Positions 45,162 through 53,676 of a DNA stretch of 64,000 bases are shown here, piece by piece (positions within the stretch are counted from its first letter, which is position 1; each line of letters opens with the position of its first letter). Made by a program: the position numbers and the translations under genes. Source of the stretch: Niabella pedocola (GTDB taxonomy: Bacteria; Bacteroidota; Bacteroidia; Chitinophagales; Chitinophagaceae). The stretch lies in assembly GCF_021044425.1 (NCBI RefSeq), contig NZ_JAJNEC010000004.1, positions 496,001 to 560,000 on the forward strand, given 5' to 3'. A model generated the notes under the pieces. It did no database searches. It saw only the letters and a list, made by a program, of their open reading frames with translations, and was not told where the DNA came from.

Positions 45162-45174
45162 CGCTAAATTAGCG
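45162..45174. promoter_or_regulatory. Palindrome CGCTAA-A-TTAGCG
   Basis: A perfect 6-bp inverted repeat with one central base, 53 bases upstream of the decarboxylase start. It might be an operator, but nothing else supports that. Confidence 0.25.
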
Positions 45175-45188
45175 TATTTCTGAATAAA

Positions 45189-45215
45189 AAAACCGCTCCT
45201 TAAAAGAACGGTTTT
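45189..45215 (-). terminator. Terminator after rplT
   Basis: On the minus strand AAAACCGTTC and GAGCGGTTTT form a 10-bp stem with one T-G pair and a 7-base loop, followed by TTT. It separates the ribosomal-protein pair from the decarboxylase gene. Confidence 0.8.
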
Positions 45216-45238
45216 AAATAATTTATGTGAGAAATCGG

Positions 45239-45583
45239 CTACTTAACAGAAGCAACCAGGGCCTTGAACGACTCGGGGTTGTTCATAGCCAGATCCGCCA
45301 GTACTTTCCGGTCCAGATCAATTTGCTTTTCTTTCAGTTTGTTGATGAAAACAGAATACGTTAATCCTTCCTCACGAACGGCGGCGTTGATACGCGCGAT
45401 CCATAAAGAACGGTAATCTCTTTTCTTTAATTTACGACCCACATACATGTAGGTCATCCCTTTTTCTACAACGTTTTTGGCAACGGTAAATACATTTTTA
45501 CGTTTGCCATAGAAGCCTTTGGCTTGCTTTAATATTTTTTTCCGGCGGGCTTTAGAAGCTGCTGAGTTTACTGAACGTGGCAT
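45239..45583 (-). CDS. rplT: 50S ribosomal protein L20
   Basis: 114 residues, the usual length. Landmarks are MPRSVNSAASKARRKKILKQAKGFYG and the LWIARINAAVREEG segment. It binds 23S rRNA and is needed early in 50S assembly; in many bacteria it also represses its own operon by binding the leader RNA. It follows rpmI by 49 bases, the normal order. Confidence 0.97.
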   Translation of the reverse strand: MPRSVNSAASKARRKKILKQAKGFYGKRKNVFTVAKNVVEKGMTYMYVGRKLKKRDYRSLWIARINAAVREEGLTYSVFINKLKEKQIDLDRKVLADLAMNNPESFKALVASVK

Positions 45584-45632
45584 ATCTGAATAATTTTAAT
45601 TGTAAATAATAAAATAAAAATCAAGCAATCGC

Positions 45633-45830
45633 TTACTTTAAACGTAATAAGCGCTGTACAAAATTCATGTTGGATTTTGCAACAACACCATCAATACGCA
45701 TACCGCGTTTACGCTTGGTTGATTTTTTAGTCAGAATGTGACGTTTGAAACTTTTTTGGTGAGTGATCTTACCAGTGGCAGTTACTTTAAAACGCTTTTT
45801 TGCACTGGAATTCGTCTTTACTTTAGGCAT
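45633..45830 (-). CDS. rpmI: 50S ribosomal protein L35
   Basis: 65 residues from the ATG at 45830: MPKVKTNSSAKKRFKVTATG, and HILTKKSTKRKRGMR in the second half. The frame stays open for 72 codons upstream, but that part does not match IF3 or any ribosomal protein and carries a promoter and hairpins, so it is leader. Neither infC nor thrS is next to it. Confidence 0.95.
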   Translation of the reverse strand: MPKVKTNSSAKKRFKVTATGKITHQKSFKRHILTKKSTKRKRGMRIDGVVAKSNMNFVQRLLRLK

Positions 45831-45850
45831 TGTACCTTTATTTTTTTGTG

Positions 45851-45878
45851 ACACCTTTGAGGTGTTGACGCCCGGGCG
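45851..45878 (-). promoter_or_regulatory. Hairpins in the rpmI-rplT leader
   Basis: The leader RNA, read on the minus strand, can form CGCCCGGGCG (a 10-base palindrome, 45878-45869) and then ACACCT-CAA-AGGTGT (45865-45851), the latter about 20 bases before the rpmI ATG. Such structures could be an L20-type autoregulatory leader or attenuator; I cannot show binding from sequence alone. Confidence 0.4.
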
Positions 45879-45928
45879 CCACCCTTTTTGAACCTCTTCA
45901 GTAATGCTTCCGTTTTTGAAACGGGATG

Positions 45929-45936
45929 CAAAGGTA
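45929..45936 (-). promoter_or_regulatory. Candidate -7 element for rpmI-rplT
   Basis: The minus strand reads TACCTTTG followed by CAT, an exact match to TAnnTTTG. It predicts a leader of about 95 bases that holds both hairpins. Confidence 0.5.
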
Positions 45937-46069
45937 AGTAAATAATTGAAAAACTGCCTGTTTTCACGCAAAAATACAAGCTCATCCCGGCTCTTCATTA
46001 AAATTATCATAAAATTGGGGGTATAAAGTGCCGGCAAATCCGGCACAAATGTTAATTTTCGCCTTTACT

Positions 46070-48481
46070 ATGATGATAAGATTAAAGTATTCAGCCTTTT
46101 ATAAAAAAATATTGCTGCTTGCGCTGGTTATTCCCGGTGCAGGAATGTCTGCAAAAGCACAGGACATCATGGGCAATATTGAGCGGTTTGCCAGCGCATT
46201 TACCCCCGAGCGGGCCTATATCCATTATGACAAAAGTAGTTACTCGCCCGGTGAAACCATCTGGTTTAAGGCATACCTGATGGCCGAAGTGGTGCCGGCC
46301 GAAGCCAGCAAAACCTTTTATATCGACTGGATCGATGATAAAGGTAAGATCCTACAGCACACCATTGGCCCGCTTGTAAATGGCATGACGAACGGTCAGT
46401 TTGAACTGCCGGCCAGCTATACCGGCAAATCCATCACCGTAAAAGCTTATACCAGCTGGATGCTGAATTTCGATTCTTCCTTTCTTTACACCAAGAAGAT
46501 CCCGGTGGTAACGGACGCTCCTCCTTCCGGCAAGACGGGCGCAGACCTGAAACCGACCCTTACGTTCTTCCCCGAGGGCGGGGATGCCATCGCCGGACTC
46601 GCAAATAAAATCGCCTTCAAAGCCGTAAATGCCTTTGGCGATCCGGTAAAACTTTCCGGTGTGATCGTGGACGGCGCCGGGAAATTTGTAGACAGTTTGC
46701 GGAATATTCACGACGGTATGGGTTATATCCTGCTTACACCCAAGGCCAATACAACCTACACCGCAAAATGGAAGGATGAAAAGAAAACGGAATATACCAC
46801 CCCGCTTCCGGCAATCCGTCCCGAAGGCATTAGTTTAAAAGTGGCCCTTGCGCAGGGTAAACGGAATTTTGAAGTACAGGCATCACCCGGTGTGGCTGCA
46901 GGAACAGACAGTATACACATCATTGGTACCATGTACCAGCACCCGGTGTTCAGCATCAGCAGGAGCCTTAAAGCTACCGCTGTAAGCGGAAGCATTCCGC
47001 TGGAAAGCCTCCCCTACGGTATTTTAACGATCACGGTTTTTGATAAAAACTGGAAGCCCCTGGCAGAGCGTATTACCTATGTGGATAATAACCGGGCCTA
47101 TTCCTGGCCGGCGGCAATGGAAGTAGAGCATTGGGGACTGAGCCACCGCGGACGGAATGAGCTGGTCATTTCACTGCCGGAAGCGGCTCCGGCATCACTT
47201 TCGGTTGCCGTTACCGACCTGGCCATTGGTGTAGACAGTTCTGAAAATATTCTTTCCGGGCTGATGCTGACGGGGGAACTCAAAGGAAAGGTATATAATC
47301 CTGCCTATTATTTTAAAGACAGTTCGCTGACAACCCAGCAGAAGCTGGACCTGGTAATGCTTACCAACGGATGGCGCCGCTTTAACTGGAGCAAACTGCT
47401 GTCTGGTGAATTGCCGGCCATCCGGTATCCGAGAGACTCTGCCTATATTACAGTTTCCGGAAAGCTGGCCGGTATTATGCCGTCTTCCATCTCCCCGGCC
47501 TCTTCCATTATTGTAATGATGAAGCAAAAAGATACAGAAGGAAAGATGCTGATGATGCCTATTACAAAGGACGGGCGCTTCAACGATCCTACCGCAGTTT
47601 TCTTTGATACGGCGCGGGTGGCTTATAAAATACAGGACAAAACGCTCGACGGGTCGATGGTACAGTTTATGCCGGATAAACTGCGCGTTCCGGATCCGGG
47701 TAATGCCTGGATGGTTCCGTTCAAAGCAGATACGGCAGGCAGTGCCTATCACCTGAAACTGGCCGCCGCCGCCAACGCCATTGCCGAAAAAAATAAATAC
47801 AAGGAACTGGAGGCCGTTACGGTTGCCGCCAAAACGAAGACACCGGTGCAGGTCCTGGATGAGAAATATTCTTCCGGCTTATTCAAAGGCGATATGAACT
47901 CCATCCAGATGGATGTATTGAATGATCCCTTTGCCAAAAGCGCCATGGATGTGTTCACCTATCTTCAGGGGAAAGTGGCCGGACTGCAGATCAGCGGAAG
48001 CGGCTCCAATGCCTCTTTAAACTGGAGAGGTGGTGCTCCCCAGATCTATATTGACGAAATGCCGGCAGATGTAAGCTTTGCCTCTTCTATCAATGTAAAT
48101 GATATTGCCTACATCAAGGCCTTCCGCCCGCCGTTTATGGGCGGTACCAACGGGGCCAACGGCGCCATTGCCATTTATACAAGAAGAGGAGACGATGTAA
48201 AACCGGAGCCGGGAAAAGGTCTGTCTGCAAGCCGTATTGAGGGATACACCGCCATCAAGGAATTTTATACCCCCAAATATTACAGTCAGTTCGTTTCGCC
48301 GGAAGCGGATAAAGACGTACGCACTACCATTTACTGGAATCCCAACGTGGTGGTAGATCCCAAAAAGAACCAGGTCCTGATTTCATTTTATAACAACGAT
48401 GTCAGTGATGCCTTCCGGGTAGTGATCCAGGGCATGACGCTGGATGGAAAGCTTATCCATCATGAAGAAAACATGGAATAA
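46070..48481 (+). CDS. MG2-like/TonB-plug surface protein without a barrel
   Basis: 803 residues from the ATG at 46070; an earlier GTG at 46028 is less likely because the signal peptide would no longer be terminal. Signal peptide about 1-30 (ending AKAQ). Residues about 45-150 have a macroglobulin MG2-like strand set (ERAYIHYDKSSYSPGETIWFKAYL). The middle has more strands, and the C-terminal third ends in a TonB plug-like domain (LQGKVAGLQISGSGSNAS, WRGGAPQIYIDEM, FMGGTNGANGAIAIYTRRG) without any barrel. Function unknown. Its 3' end is followed by a perfect 13-bp inverted repeat. Confidence 0.8.
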   Translation: MMIRLKYSAFYKKILLLALVIPGAGMSAKAQDIMGNIERFASAFTPERAYIHYDKSSYSPGETIWFKAYLMAEVVPAEASKTFYIDWIDDKGKILQHTIGPLVNGMTNGQFELPASYTGKSITVKAYTSWMLNFDSSFLYTKKIPVVTDAPPSGKTGADLKPTLTFFPEGGDAIAGLANKIAFKAVNAFGDPVKLSGVIVDGAGKFVDSLRNIHDGMGYILLTPKANTTYTAKWKDEKKTEYTTPLPAIRPEGISLKVALAQGKRNFEVQASPGVAAGTDSIHIIGTMYQHPVFSISRSLKATAVSGSIPLESLPYGILTITVFDKNWKPLAERITYVDNNRAYSWPAAMEVEHWGLSHRGRNELVISLPEAAPASLSVAVTDLAIGVDSSENILSGLMLTGELKGKVYNPAYYFKDSSLTTQQKLDLVMLTNGWRRFNWSKLLSGELPAIRYPRDSAYITVSGKLAGIMPSSISPASSIIVMMKQKDTEGKMLMMPITKDGRFNDPTAVFFDTARVAYKIQDKTLDGSMVQFMPDKLRVPDPGNAWMVPFKADTAGSAYHLKLAAAANAIAEKNKYKELEAVTVAAKTKTPVQVLDEKYSSGLFKGDMNSIQMDVLNDPFAKSAMDVFTYLQGKVAGLQISGSGSNASLNWRGGAPQIYIDEMPADVSFASSINVNDIAYIKAFRPPFMGGTNGANGAIAIYTRRGDDVKPEPGKGLSASRIEGYTAIKEFYTPKYYSQFVSPEADKDVRTTIYWNPNVVVDPKKNQVLISFYNNDVSDAFRVVIQGMTLDGKLIHHEENME

Positions 48482-48520
48482 TACGCTTTTTTACAGTGCA
48501 AAAAATACCCACATTTGGGC

Positions 48521-48550
48521 ATATACCCTTTCTGAAAAGAAAGGGTATAT
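48521..48550. repeat. Perfect 13-bp inverted repeat with GAAA loop
   Basis: ATATACCCTTTCT (48521-48533), GAAA, AGAAAGGGTATAT (48538-48550). The right arm runs into TATATTTG (48546-48553), a -7 element for the DUF3575 gene at 48646. It may be an operator over that promoter or a terminator of the previous gene; there is only a weak T-rich tail. Confidence 0.6.
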
Positions 48551-48645
48551 TTGTAACGGCTCGTCCATATTTAACAGATGACGCATTATTTTTTAAACAG
48601 CAGGTGTATGGCGGCCGGTAACCGCCTGCTTAATCCATCGGAACC

Positions 48646-49404
48646 ATGAATCCCAAACCACTGCTGTTTGTGCTGTTCTTTGCTGCATCATCATTGCATG
48701 CCATGGCACAGCAGGATACAGCAACCCGCCGCCGGTTCAACAGCATTAAGACAAATCTGACGTCCATTCCGCTTAAGAACTTTTCGTTGCAATACGAACG
48801 CATCCTCGGGAAACGCTTTTCTGTAGCCCTTTCGGGCAGGATGATGCCGGAGAGCACCATCCCCTTCAAACGCCTTATATTATCCAATATTGATGAAACC
48901 GAGGTCACAAAGGATCTTATTGAAAAAATACATGTAAGCAATTGGGCCATTACCCCTGAACTCCGGTTTTATCCCGGAAAAAAAGGATACGGACAGGGAT
49001 GGTATATTGCGCTGTTTTACCGGTATGCTCAATATACATCGAACGATCTTACAGTGCGCTATGCAGATTATGGTGGCACGGATGGCACGGTGCTGCTGTC
49101 CGGAAAACTGGTAAGCAATACAGGCGGCCTGCTACTGGGTTTACAAAAATCATTGGGAAAAGCCCTCTGTCTCGATCTTTGGTTGCTGGGTCCTCATGTG
49201 GGTGCAGGCCAGGGCAACTTTACCGGCATACCCGACCGGCCATTAACGGAAAGTGAACAGGAAGAACTGCGCGGGGCATTGGAAGACATTCAAATAGCCC
49301 ATGTTCGCTCATCGGCAACTGTGGATAGCCGTTTTGCCAACCTGAAGTTAAACGGACGCTGGGGTGGCGTGCGTGCAGGAATATCCCTGGGTCTGCGGTT
49401 CTAA
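48646..49404 (+). CDS. DUF3575 family outer membrane beta-barrel protein
   Basis: 252 residues with a signal peptide (about 1-20, ending AMAQ). The mature part is DUF3575: SIKTNLTSIPLKNFSLQYER followed by alternating strands (VALSGRMMPES, WAITPELRFYPG, GWYIALFYRYAQYT, GGLLLGLQKSLG), and it ends in an aromatic-final strand GISLGLRF, a usual barrel closure. It is a small outer membrane barrel of unknown role. It starts 93 bases after a -7 element that overlaps a 13-bp inverted repeat, so it may be regulated. Confidence 0.8.
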   Translation: MNPKPLLFVLFFAASSLHAMAQQDTATRRRFNSIKTNLTSIPLKNFSLQYERILGKRFSVALSGRMMPESTIPFKRLILSNIDETEVTKDLIEKIHVSNWAITPELRFYPGKKGYGQGWYIALFYRYAQYTSNDLTVRYADYGGTDGTVLLSGKLVSNTGGLLLGLQKSLGKALCLDLWLLGPHVGAGQGNFTGIPDRPLTESEQEELRGALEDIQIAHVRSSATVDSRFANLKLNGRWGGVRAGISLGLRF

Positions 49405-49455
49405 CACCGGAGGCAGGATCGTAGCCGGCAGCTTTTTCAACCATTCCTTATAAAA

Positions 49456-49483
49456 AAATCGGCCCCGGAAACGGGGCCGATTT
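49456..49483. terminator. Two-way terminator with GAAA loop
   Basis: AAATCGGCCCCG and CGGGGCCGATTT form a perfect 12-bp stem with a GAAA loop between convergent genes. The minus-strand direction has seven T in a row, so it is stronger for the DUF6600 gene. Confidence 0.85.
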
Positions 49484-49526
49484 CATACACTTTAAATTAT
49501 GAAAAACTAAACCTTACCCATCTTAA

Positions 49527-51101
49527 CTATCTTCTTCCGTTCTCTGAACGGCCTCTGCCTCCACCATCATTTCCACGGGAACCACCCCCTCTGGAAAAAC
49601 CGCCGCCCTCACTTCTTTGCGGCGCGCTTCTTTGTACCTGCATCTCGCGGCTACGAACGGCTTCCTGCCGTTGGGCATTTTCCTGGCTGCGGCGGGCTTC
49701 CATCTGCTGATCGCGCTGCTGACGGGCCTGCTCCATACGTTGCGTATTCTCCTGGTTGCGGCGGGCCTCCATCTGCTGGTCGCGCTGCTGGCGGGCCTGC
49801 TCCATACGTTGCGTATTCTCCTGGTTGCGACGGGCCTCCATCTGCTGATCGCGTTGCTGGCGGGCCTGCTCCATACGTTGCGTATTCTCCTGGTTGCGGC
49901 GGGCCTCCATCTGCTGATTGCGTTGCTGACGCGCCTGTTCCATACGTTGCGTATTCTCCTGATTGCGGCGGGCTTCCATCTGCTGATCGCGTTGCTGACG
50001 CATCTGTTGATCCCGCTGCTGGCTTACAGCATCATTACCCCGTGCATTTTCGATCGTTCCCCGGCGCTGCCGGATGGCGTCGTTTTGCCTTCCCCCCGTG
50101 TTATTTTCCACAGCCCGGCCATCTTGTGTACGCCCGTCTGTAACTTCCCGGTTGCCGCGGCTTCTGCCTGCATTATTCCGATCATCTCTTCTGTCGATAC
50201 CATTGTTGTTATTCTCATAACGGCCTCTTGTGACTTCGCTTCTTCTTCCGGCTTCCACGTTACCCCGGTTGCTGTTGCCACGTTCTGCCCGCGCAGCATT
50301 CCGGTCATATTCCTGTACACTTCTGGGAGCATACCGGGAATTATCATTGCCTCTTTGAACCGAAGGACGGTAAACAGAAACCTCATTCCGACCGATTGAA
50401 GTACGTCCGGGACGGTTGGCATCCCGTACACGCACCGATTGGATCCGGCCGGCATACCGTTCTACATCCGTGCGACGGGGGCCATTTGTATAATATCCCC
50501 TTCCGCGGGAGTTCCGGCCTCCATAGTTATTGATAATGGTCGTGTTGTTAATAATTGTAACATTATTCCGGTATGGATAATAGTATCGGTTAATATAACG
50601 GGAGCCCATATACCGGCAGGGAGCAAATGTCCAGTAGTCGTAAGGCGGGTTGTAACTGCCAAACCCGATATTGATACTGATGCCGGGACGTAGCGGGGCC
50701 CACCCGTAATAATCGCCGCCGCCTCTCCAGGCTACCCATCCAGGTGACCATTCGTAACCCGGAACCCAGAGCCATCCGTACATCGGATCGTAAAACCAGC
50801 GGCCATAGTGGAACGGAGCCCATCCCCAATCATAATCCGAAGCCCACATCCAGTCGTCATTATCCGCATACACCCAGCTACCATTTGTAGAATAGGGACG
50901 GAAATCTGACCCTACCCTGGGGCGCCAGGTATACCCGTAATCCGGATAATCGATCCATTCCCCGTAAGGGCTCAGCTCATCATAGAAGGTCTGGAAATTA
51001 ATGCTTACCCCAACTCTTGGCTGAGCCGAAACCTTCTGAGAAACAGACAAAGCCAGCACCAGGAATAAACCAAAGCTCCATGTGGTAATAAGTCGTTTCA
51101 T
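49527..51101 (-). CDS. DUF6600 protein with Gln/Arg-rich tandem-repeat tail
   Basis: 524 residues with a signal peptide (about 1-26). Residues about 35-170 are Trp/Tyr/Gly-rich (WIDYPDYGYTWRP, FHYGRWFYDPMYGWLWVPGYEW, WVAWRGGGDYYGWAP), the DUF6600 pattern. The rest is a low-complexity Asn/Arg/Gln/Gly tail; residues about 366-471 hold 23-residue tandem repeats (METAARRNQ-type units of ARRNQENTQRMEQAR and QQRDQQ) encoded by 69-bp DNA repeats. The tail is probably disordered or coiled. Role unknown; exported and perhaps surface or wall-interacting. Confidence 0.82.
   Translation of the reverse strand: MKRLITTWSFGLFLVLALSVSQKVSAQPRVGVSINFQTFYDELSPYGEWIDYPDYGYTWRPRVGSDFRPYSTNGSWVYADNDDWMWASDYDWGWAPFHYGRWFYDPMYGWLWVPGYEWSPGWVAWRGGGDYYGWAPLRPGISINIGFGSYNPPYDYWTFAPCRYMGSRYINRYYYPYRNNVTIINNTTIINNYGGRNSRGRGYYTNGPRRTDVERYAGRIQSVRVRDANRPGRTSIGRNEVSVYRPSVQRGNDNSRYAPRSVQEYDRNAARAERGNSNRGNVEAGRRSEVTRGRYENNNNGIDRRDDRNNAGRSRGNREVTDGRTQDGRAVENNTGGRQNDAIRQRRGTIENARGNDAVSQQRDQQMRQQRDQQMEARRNQENTQRMEQARQQRNQQMEARRNQENTQRMEQARQQRDQQMEARRNQENTQRMEQARQQRDQQMEARRNQENTQRMEQARQQRDQQMEARRSQENAQRQEAVRSREMQVQRSAPQRSEGGGFSRGGGSRGNDGGGRGRSENGRR
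49691..50003. repeat. 69-bp tandem repeat in the DUF6600 gene
   Basis: Four complete 69-bp units and a partial fifth, near identical, starting near 49691, 49760, 49829 and 49898. Each unit encodes 23 residues in frame. Changes between units are mostly silent or single-residue (R to N, D to N), consistent with recent tandem duplication. Confidence 0.9.
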
Positions 51102-51380
51102 GTTTAAAAAATATTTTGTTTTGAGTTAAAATTGTTACCCGAGGCGGCAGGCATTTCGTGCTGTTGCTTTCTCTTATTTTATAGACGGTAATTTAGTGTT
51201 GAAGTTGTCAAATACCCGGAATACGAACAATAGTTATGAAAAATTTAAGCAAAAATCCTTAACATTTTGAAAAGAGCAAGGTTCCCGGAGTTTGGAAGCC
51301 GGATATTCAATAAAAAACCGGCGCCAAACAGCCCCCCCGATTCCTTCCCCTGCCGTAAATTTGCCGGTAAACCGTTTTAT

Positions 51381-52019
51381 TTGAAGGATTATTATCAGAT
51401 ACTGGGACTTCCGCCTTCCGCCACTGCCGGCGAAATAAAAATGGCGTACCGGAAGCTGGCCCATCTGTATCATCCCGATAAAAATCCATCCAACGCTTAC
51501 GCAGCCGCGCAGTTCAACCTGGTTAAGGAAGCCTATGACACGCTTACCCGGGCCGACCTGAAAGCGCAATACCTGCAGGAGCGCTGGCTCAGCCAAACCA
51601 TGGGCAACCGTATGGAACCGGCCGTTTCCACTCCGCCCCAGGTATTGCAGGCGCTGCTGCATGCCCATCAGCAACTGATCCATTATGATGCATACCGGGT
51701 GGATAAAAAAGGGCTGTATCATACCCTGGAAGCACTCATCACGGGTTCCAGGATCGATATCCTGAATCAATTTAACGAAGAACCGGTCAATACAGAAGTG
51801 ATCCGGTGGATGACCGACAGTATTTTTTTATTATACCCGGAGGATCAGCTGCGGATCCTGGAACAGCTGAAACAGATCAGCGCACCTGCCGGGAGCCGGG
51901 ATCTTATTGAAAAAAAGGAAAAAGCCATCCGGCGGATGATGCGTTTTAACCGGTATAAGCCCTTTTTGATTTTAGGTTTAATTATCCTACTTTGCATCAT
52001 CATCGCATATTCCTTATAA
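51381..52019 (+). CDS. Membrane-anchored J-domain protein, TTG start
   Basis: 212 residues from the TTG at 51381, chosen because J proteins start right at KDYYQILGL; the open frame continues upstream to a TTG at 51267 but without family match or ATG. J domain about 1-65 with HPD at 31-33 (LYHPDKNPS). A middle helical region follows (about 80-180), and the last about 22 residues form one membrane helix (YKPFLILGLIILLCIIIAY). It probably recruits DnaK to the inner membrane; the partner is unknown. The rhomboid gene follows after 32 bases. Confidence 0.85.
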   Translation: MKDYYQILGLPPSATAGEIKMAYRKLAHLYHPDKNPSNAYAAAQFNLVKEAYDTLTRADLKAQYLQERWLSQTMGNRMEPAVSTPPQVLQALLHAHQQLIHYDAYRVDKKGLYHTLEALITGSRIDILNQFNEEPVNTEVIRWMTDSIFLLYPEDQLRILEQLKQISAPAGSRDLIEKKEKAIRRMMRFNRYKPFLILGLIILLCIIIAYSL

Positions 52020-52051
52020 AAATCATTGGTTAATTTTAAACTTTATCCGTT

Positions 52052-52753
52052 ATGATGCCAATCGGGGATGACAATACCGGGCGCACCCTTACACCCTATG
52101 TAAATTACCTGCTCATTGCCCTTAATATTTTTGTTTTTGTGTATTATCAGCGGTTCGGGACCAATATTGATTTTTTACTGAGCTACGCCGCCGTGCCGGG
52201 GGAGCTGCTTACCGGAGCGGATATTGTGGGTACCAACGGCCTCGGCCCCAGCCCTGCTCCTGTTTATACCACCATCTTTACTTCCATGTTCATGCATGGA
52301 AGCATTGCACATATTTTTGGCAACATGCTGTACCTGGCGATCTTTGGCGACAATATTGAAAACGCGTTAGGGCATTTCAGGTACCTGGTCTTTTACCTTT
52401 TATGTGGTGTGCTGGCCTCCCTTGCCCATGTGCTGATGTCGGCGGTATTGGGCGATGGCCTGCTGGTACCCAGCCTTGGCGCGTCCGGCGCTATTTCCGG
52501 TGTGCTGGGTGCTTACCTTGTTTTATTTCCCCGAAACCGGATACGCATCTGGGTACTGCTTTTCACGTTCCGCGTGCCCGCGATCATTACATTGGGTATT
52601 TGGATCGTCATGCAGATCGTAAGCCAGGTCAATATGATCGGCGGCAGGGAACAATCCGGGGTTGCCTATGCAGCGCATATCGGTGGCTTCCTGGCGGGAA
52701 TGTTGCTTGTACGGCTTTTTATAAAGAAGCAGGAGGTTTCACGGGGGTTTTAG
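52052..52753 (+). CDS. Rhomboid family intramembrane serine protease
   Basis: 233 residues with about six helices. The catalytic Ser is in GASGAISGVLGAY, the catalytic His in AAHIGGFLAG, and the HxxxN motif in IFGNMLYL. Rhomboids cut membrane proteins within their transmembrane segment. The substrate is unknown. It is followed by a 10-unit heptad repeat; the J-protein gene lies just upstream and may be co-transcribed. Confidence 0.93.
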   Translation: MMPIGDDNTGRTLTPYVNYLLIALNIFVFVYYQRFGTNIDFLLSYAAVPGELLTGADIVGTNGLGPSPAPVYTTIFTSMFMHGSIAHIFGNMLYLAIFGDNIENALGHFRYLVFYLLCGVLASLAHVLMSAVLGDGLLVPSLGASGAISGVLGAYLVLFPRNRIRIWVLLFTFRVPAIITLGIWIVMQIVSQVNMIGGREQSGVAYAAHIGGFLAGMLLVRLFIKKQEVSRGF

Positions 52754-52826
52754 AATACATGCGCTGGTCAGCTATCAGTAATTAGCTGTCAGATGATTTG
52801 TCTTGATCTAAGAAGATACATGTTTA

Positions 52827-52896
52827 GCTGAAGGCTGAAGGCCGAATGCTGAATGCTGAATGCTGAACGCTGAAGGCTGAAGGCTGAAGGCTAAAC
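52827..52896 (+). repeat. 7-bp tandem repeat, GCTGAAG type, forming a gene end
   Basis: Ten 7-base units in a row: GCTGAAG, GCTGAAG, GCCGAAT, GCTGAAT, GCTGAAT, GCTGAAC, GCTGAAG, GCTGAAG, GCTGAAG, GCTAAAC. The last contains CTA (52891-52893), the TAG stop of the minus-strand response regulator gene, so the repeat forms that gene's end. Confidence 0.9.
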
Positions 52897-53664
52897 ACTT
52901 GCCTCCCGCCCTTCCAGCCAGCTTTTAAAAAGTGCTACGCGTTCACGGCTTACCACAGTATCGGTTTCCGCCTCTGGATTGAGCTGAAGGATCAGGCGGC
53001 TGTTATAGTAGCTGTTGATTTTTATAATGGCATCTATACATACGATCATTTTCCGGTTGATACGAAAGAACATCGTTTTGTTCAGCATTTTATCCATCTG
53101 ATCCAATGAGTAATCCAGTGGCAGCTTCCGGCCGCTATGTGTAACGGCCTTTGTAATACCATCGGCATAACAAACACAGGCGATATCCTTCGATTTTACA
53201 TAAACGATCTGGTTATTGGTGCGGCCTATAAAACGGGTATTTTCCTGCCGGTAGAAGGCTTCGGCAATACGGGAAAGATCCAGTGCAGGGCGCTCCTCCG
53301 TCTGCGGTCTGAAATAATTGAATTTCTGCAGTGCCCGCTCCAGTTCTGTTTTATCGATCGGTTTCATCAGGTAATCGATGCTGTGTACTTTAAACGCCTG
53401 CAGGGCAAATTTGTCATAGGCCGTTGTAAAGATCACCGGCATCCTCACTTCCGCCTGGTGAAACAGTTCAAAACAATTACCATCGGAAAGCTGGATGTCC
53501 ATAAATGCTAGATCCGCCTGGTCGCCATATGCGGCCAGCCACCTGGCACCCTCGTCCACCGATTCAATTACCTTAAGCACCTTCAATTCGGGCACCATCC
53601 CTTCCAGTAACTGGATCAGCCGGTCTGCATTTAATTTTTCATCTTCAAATATGATCACCTTCAT
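52891..53664 (-). CDS. LytTR response regulator
   Basis: 257 residues: receiver domain (1 to about 120) with phosphoacceptor Asp56 in FMDIQLSDG, and Thr in FTTAYD and Lys in MKPI; then a LytTR DNA-binding domain (about 145-250) with IVYVKSKDIACV and MFFRINRKMIV. It receives phosphate from the kinase encoded 12 bases upstream and binds promoter DNA. Its target genes cannot be read here. The stop codon is part of the 52827-52896 heptad repeat. Confidence 0.93.
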   Translation of the reverse strand: MKVIIFEDEKLNADRLIQLLEGMVPELKVLKVIESVDEGARWLAAYGDQADLAFMDIQLSDGNCFELFHQAEVRMPVIFTTAYDKFALQAFKVHSIDYLMKPIDKTELERALQKFNYFRPQTEERPALDLSRIAEAFYRQENTRFIGRTNNQIVYVKSKDIACVCYADGITKAVTHSGRKLPLDYSLDQMDKMLNKTMFFRINRKMIVCIDAIIKINSYYNSRLILQLNPEAETDTVVSRERVALFKSWLEGREASV

Positions 53665-53676
53665 ATTGTTGTTCTT

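Noticed and set aside
45831..46046. 72-codon N-terminal extension of L35 as a fused or infC-like protein
   Set aside because: No similarity to IF3; it contains a -7 element and two hairpins, so it is leader.
49617..50399. 260-codon plus-strand ORF, Leu-rich and repetitive
   Set aside because: It is the antisense shadow of the 69-bp repeats in the DUF6600 gene; Leu-rich only because the repeats encode Gln/Arg on the other strand.
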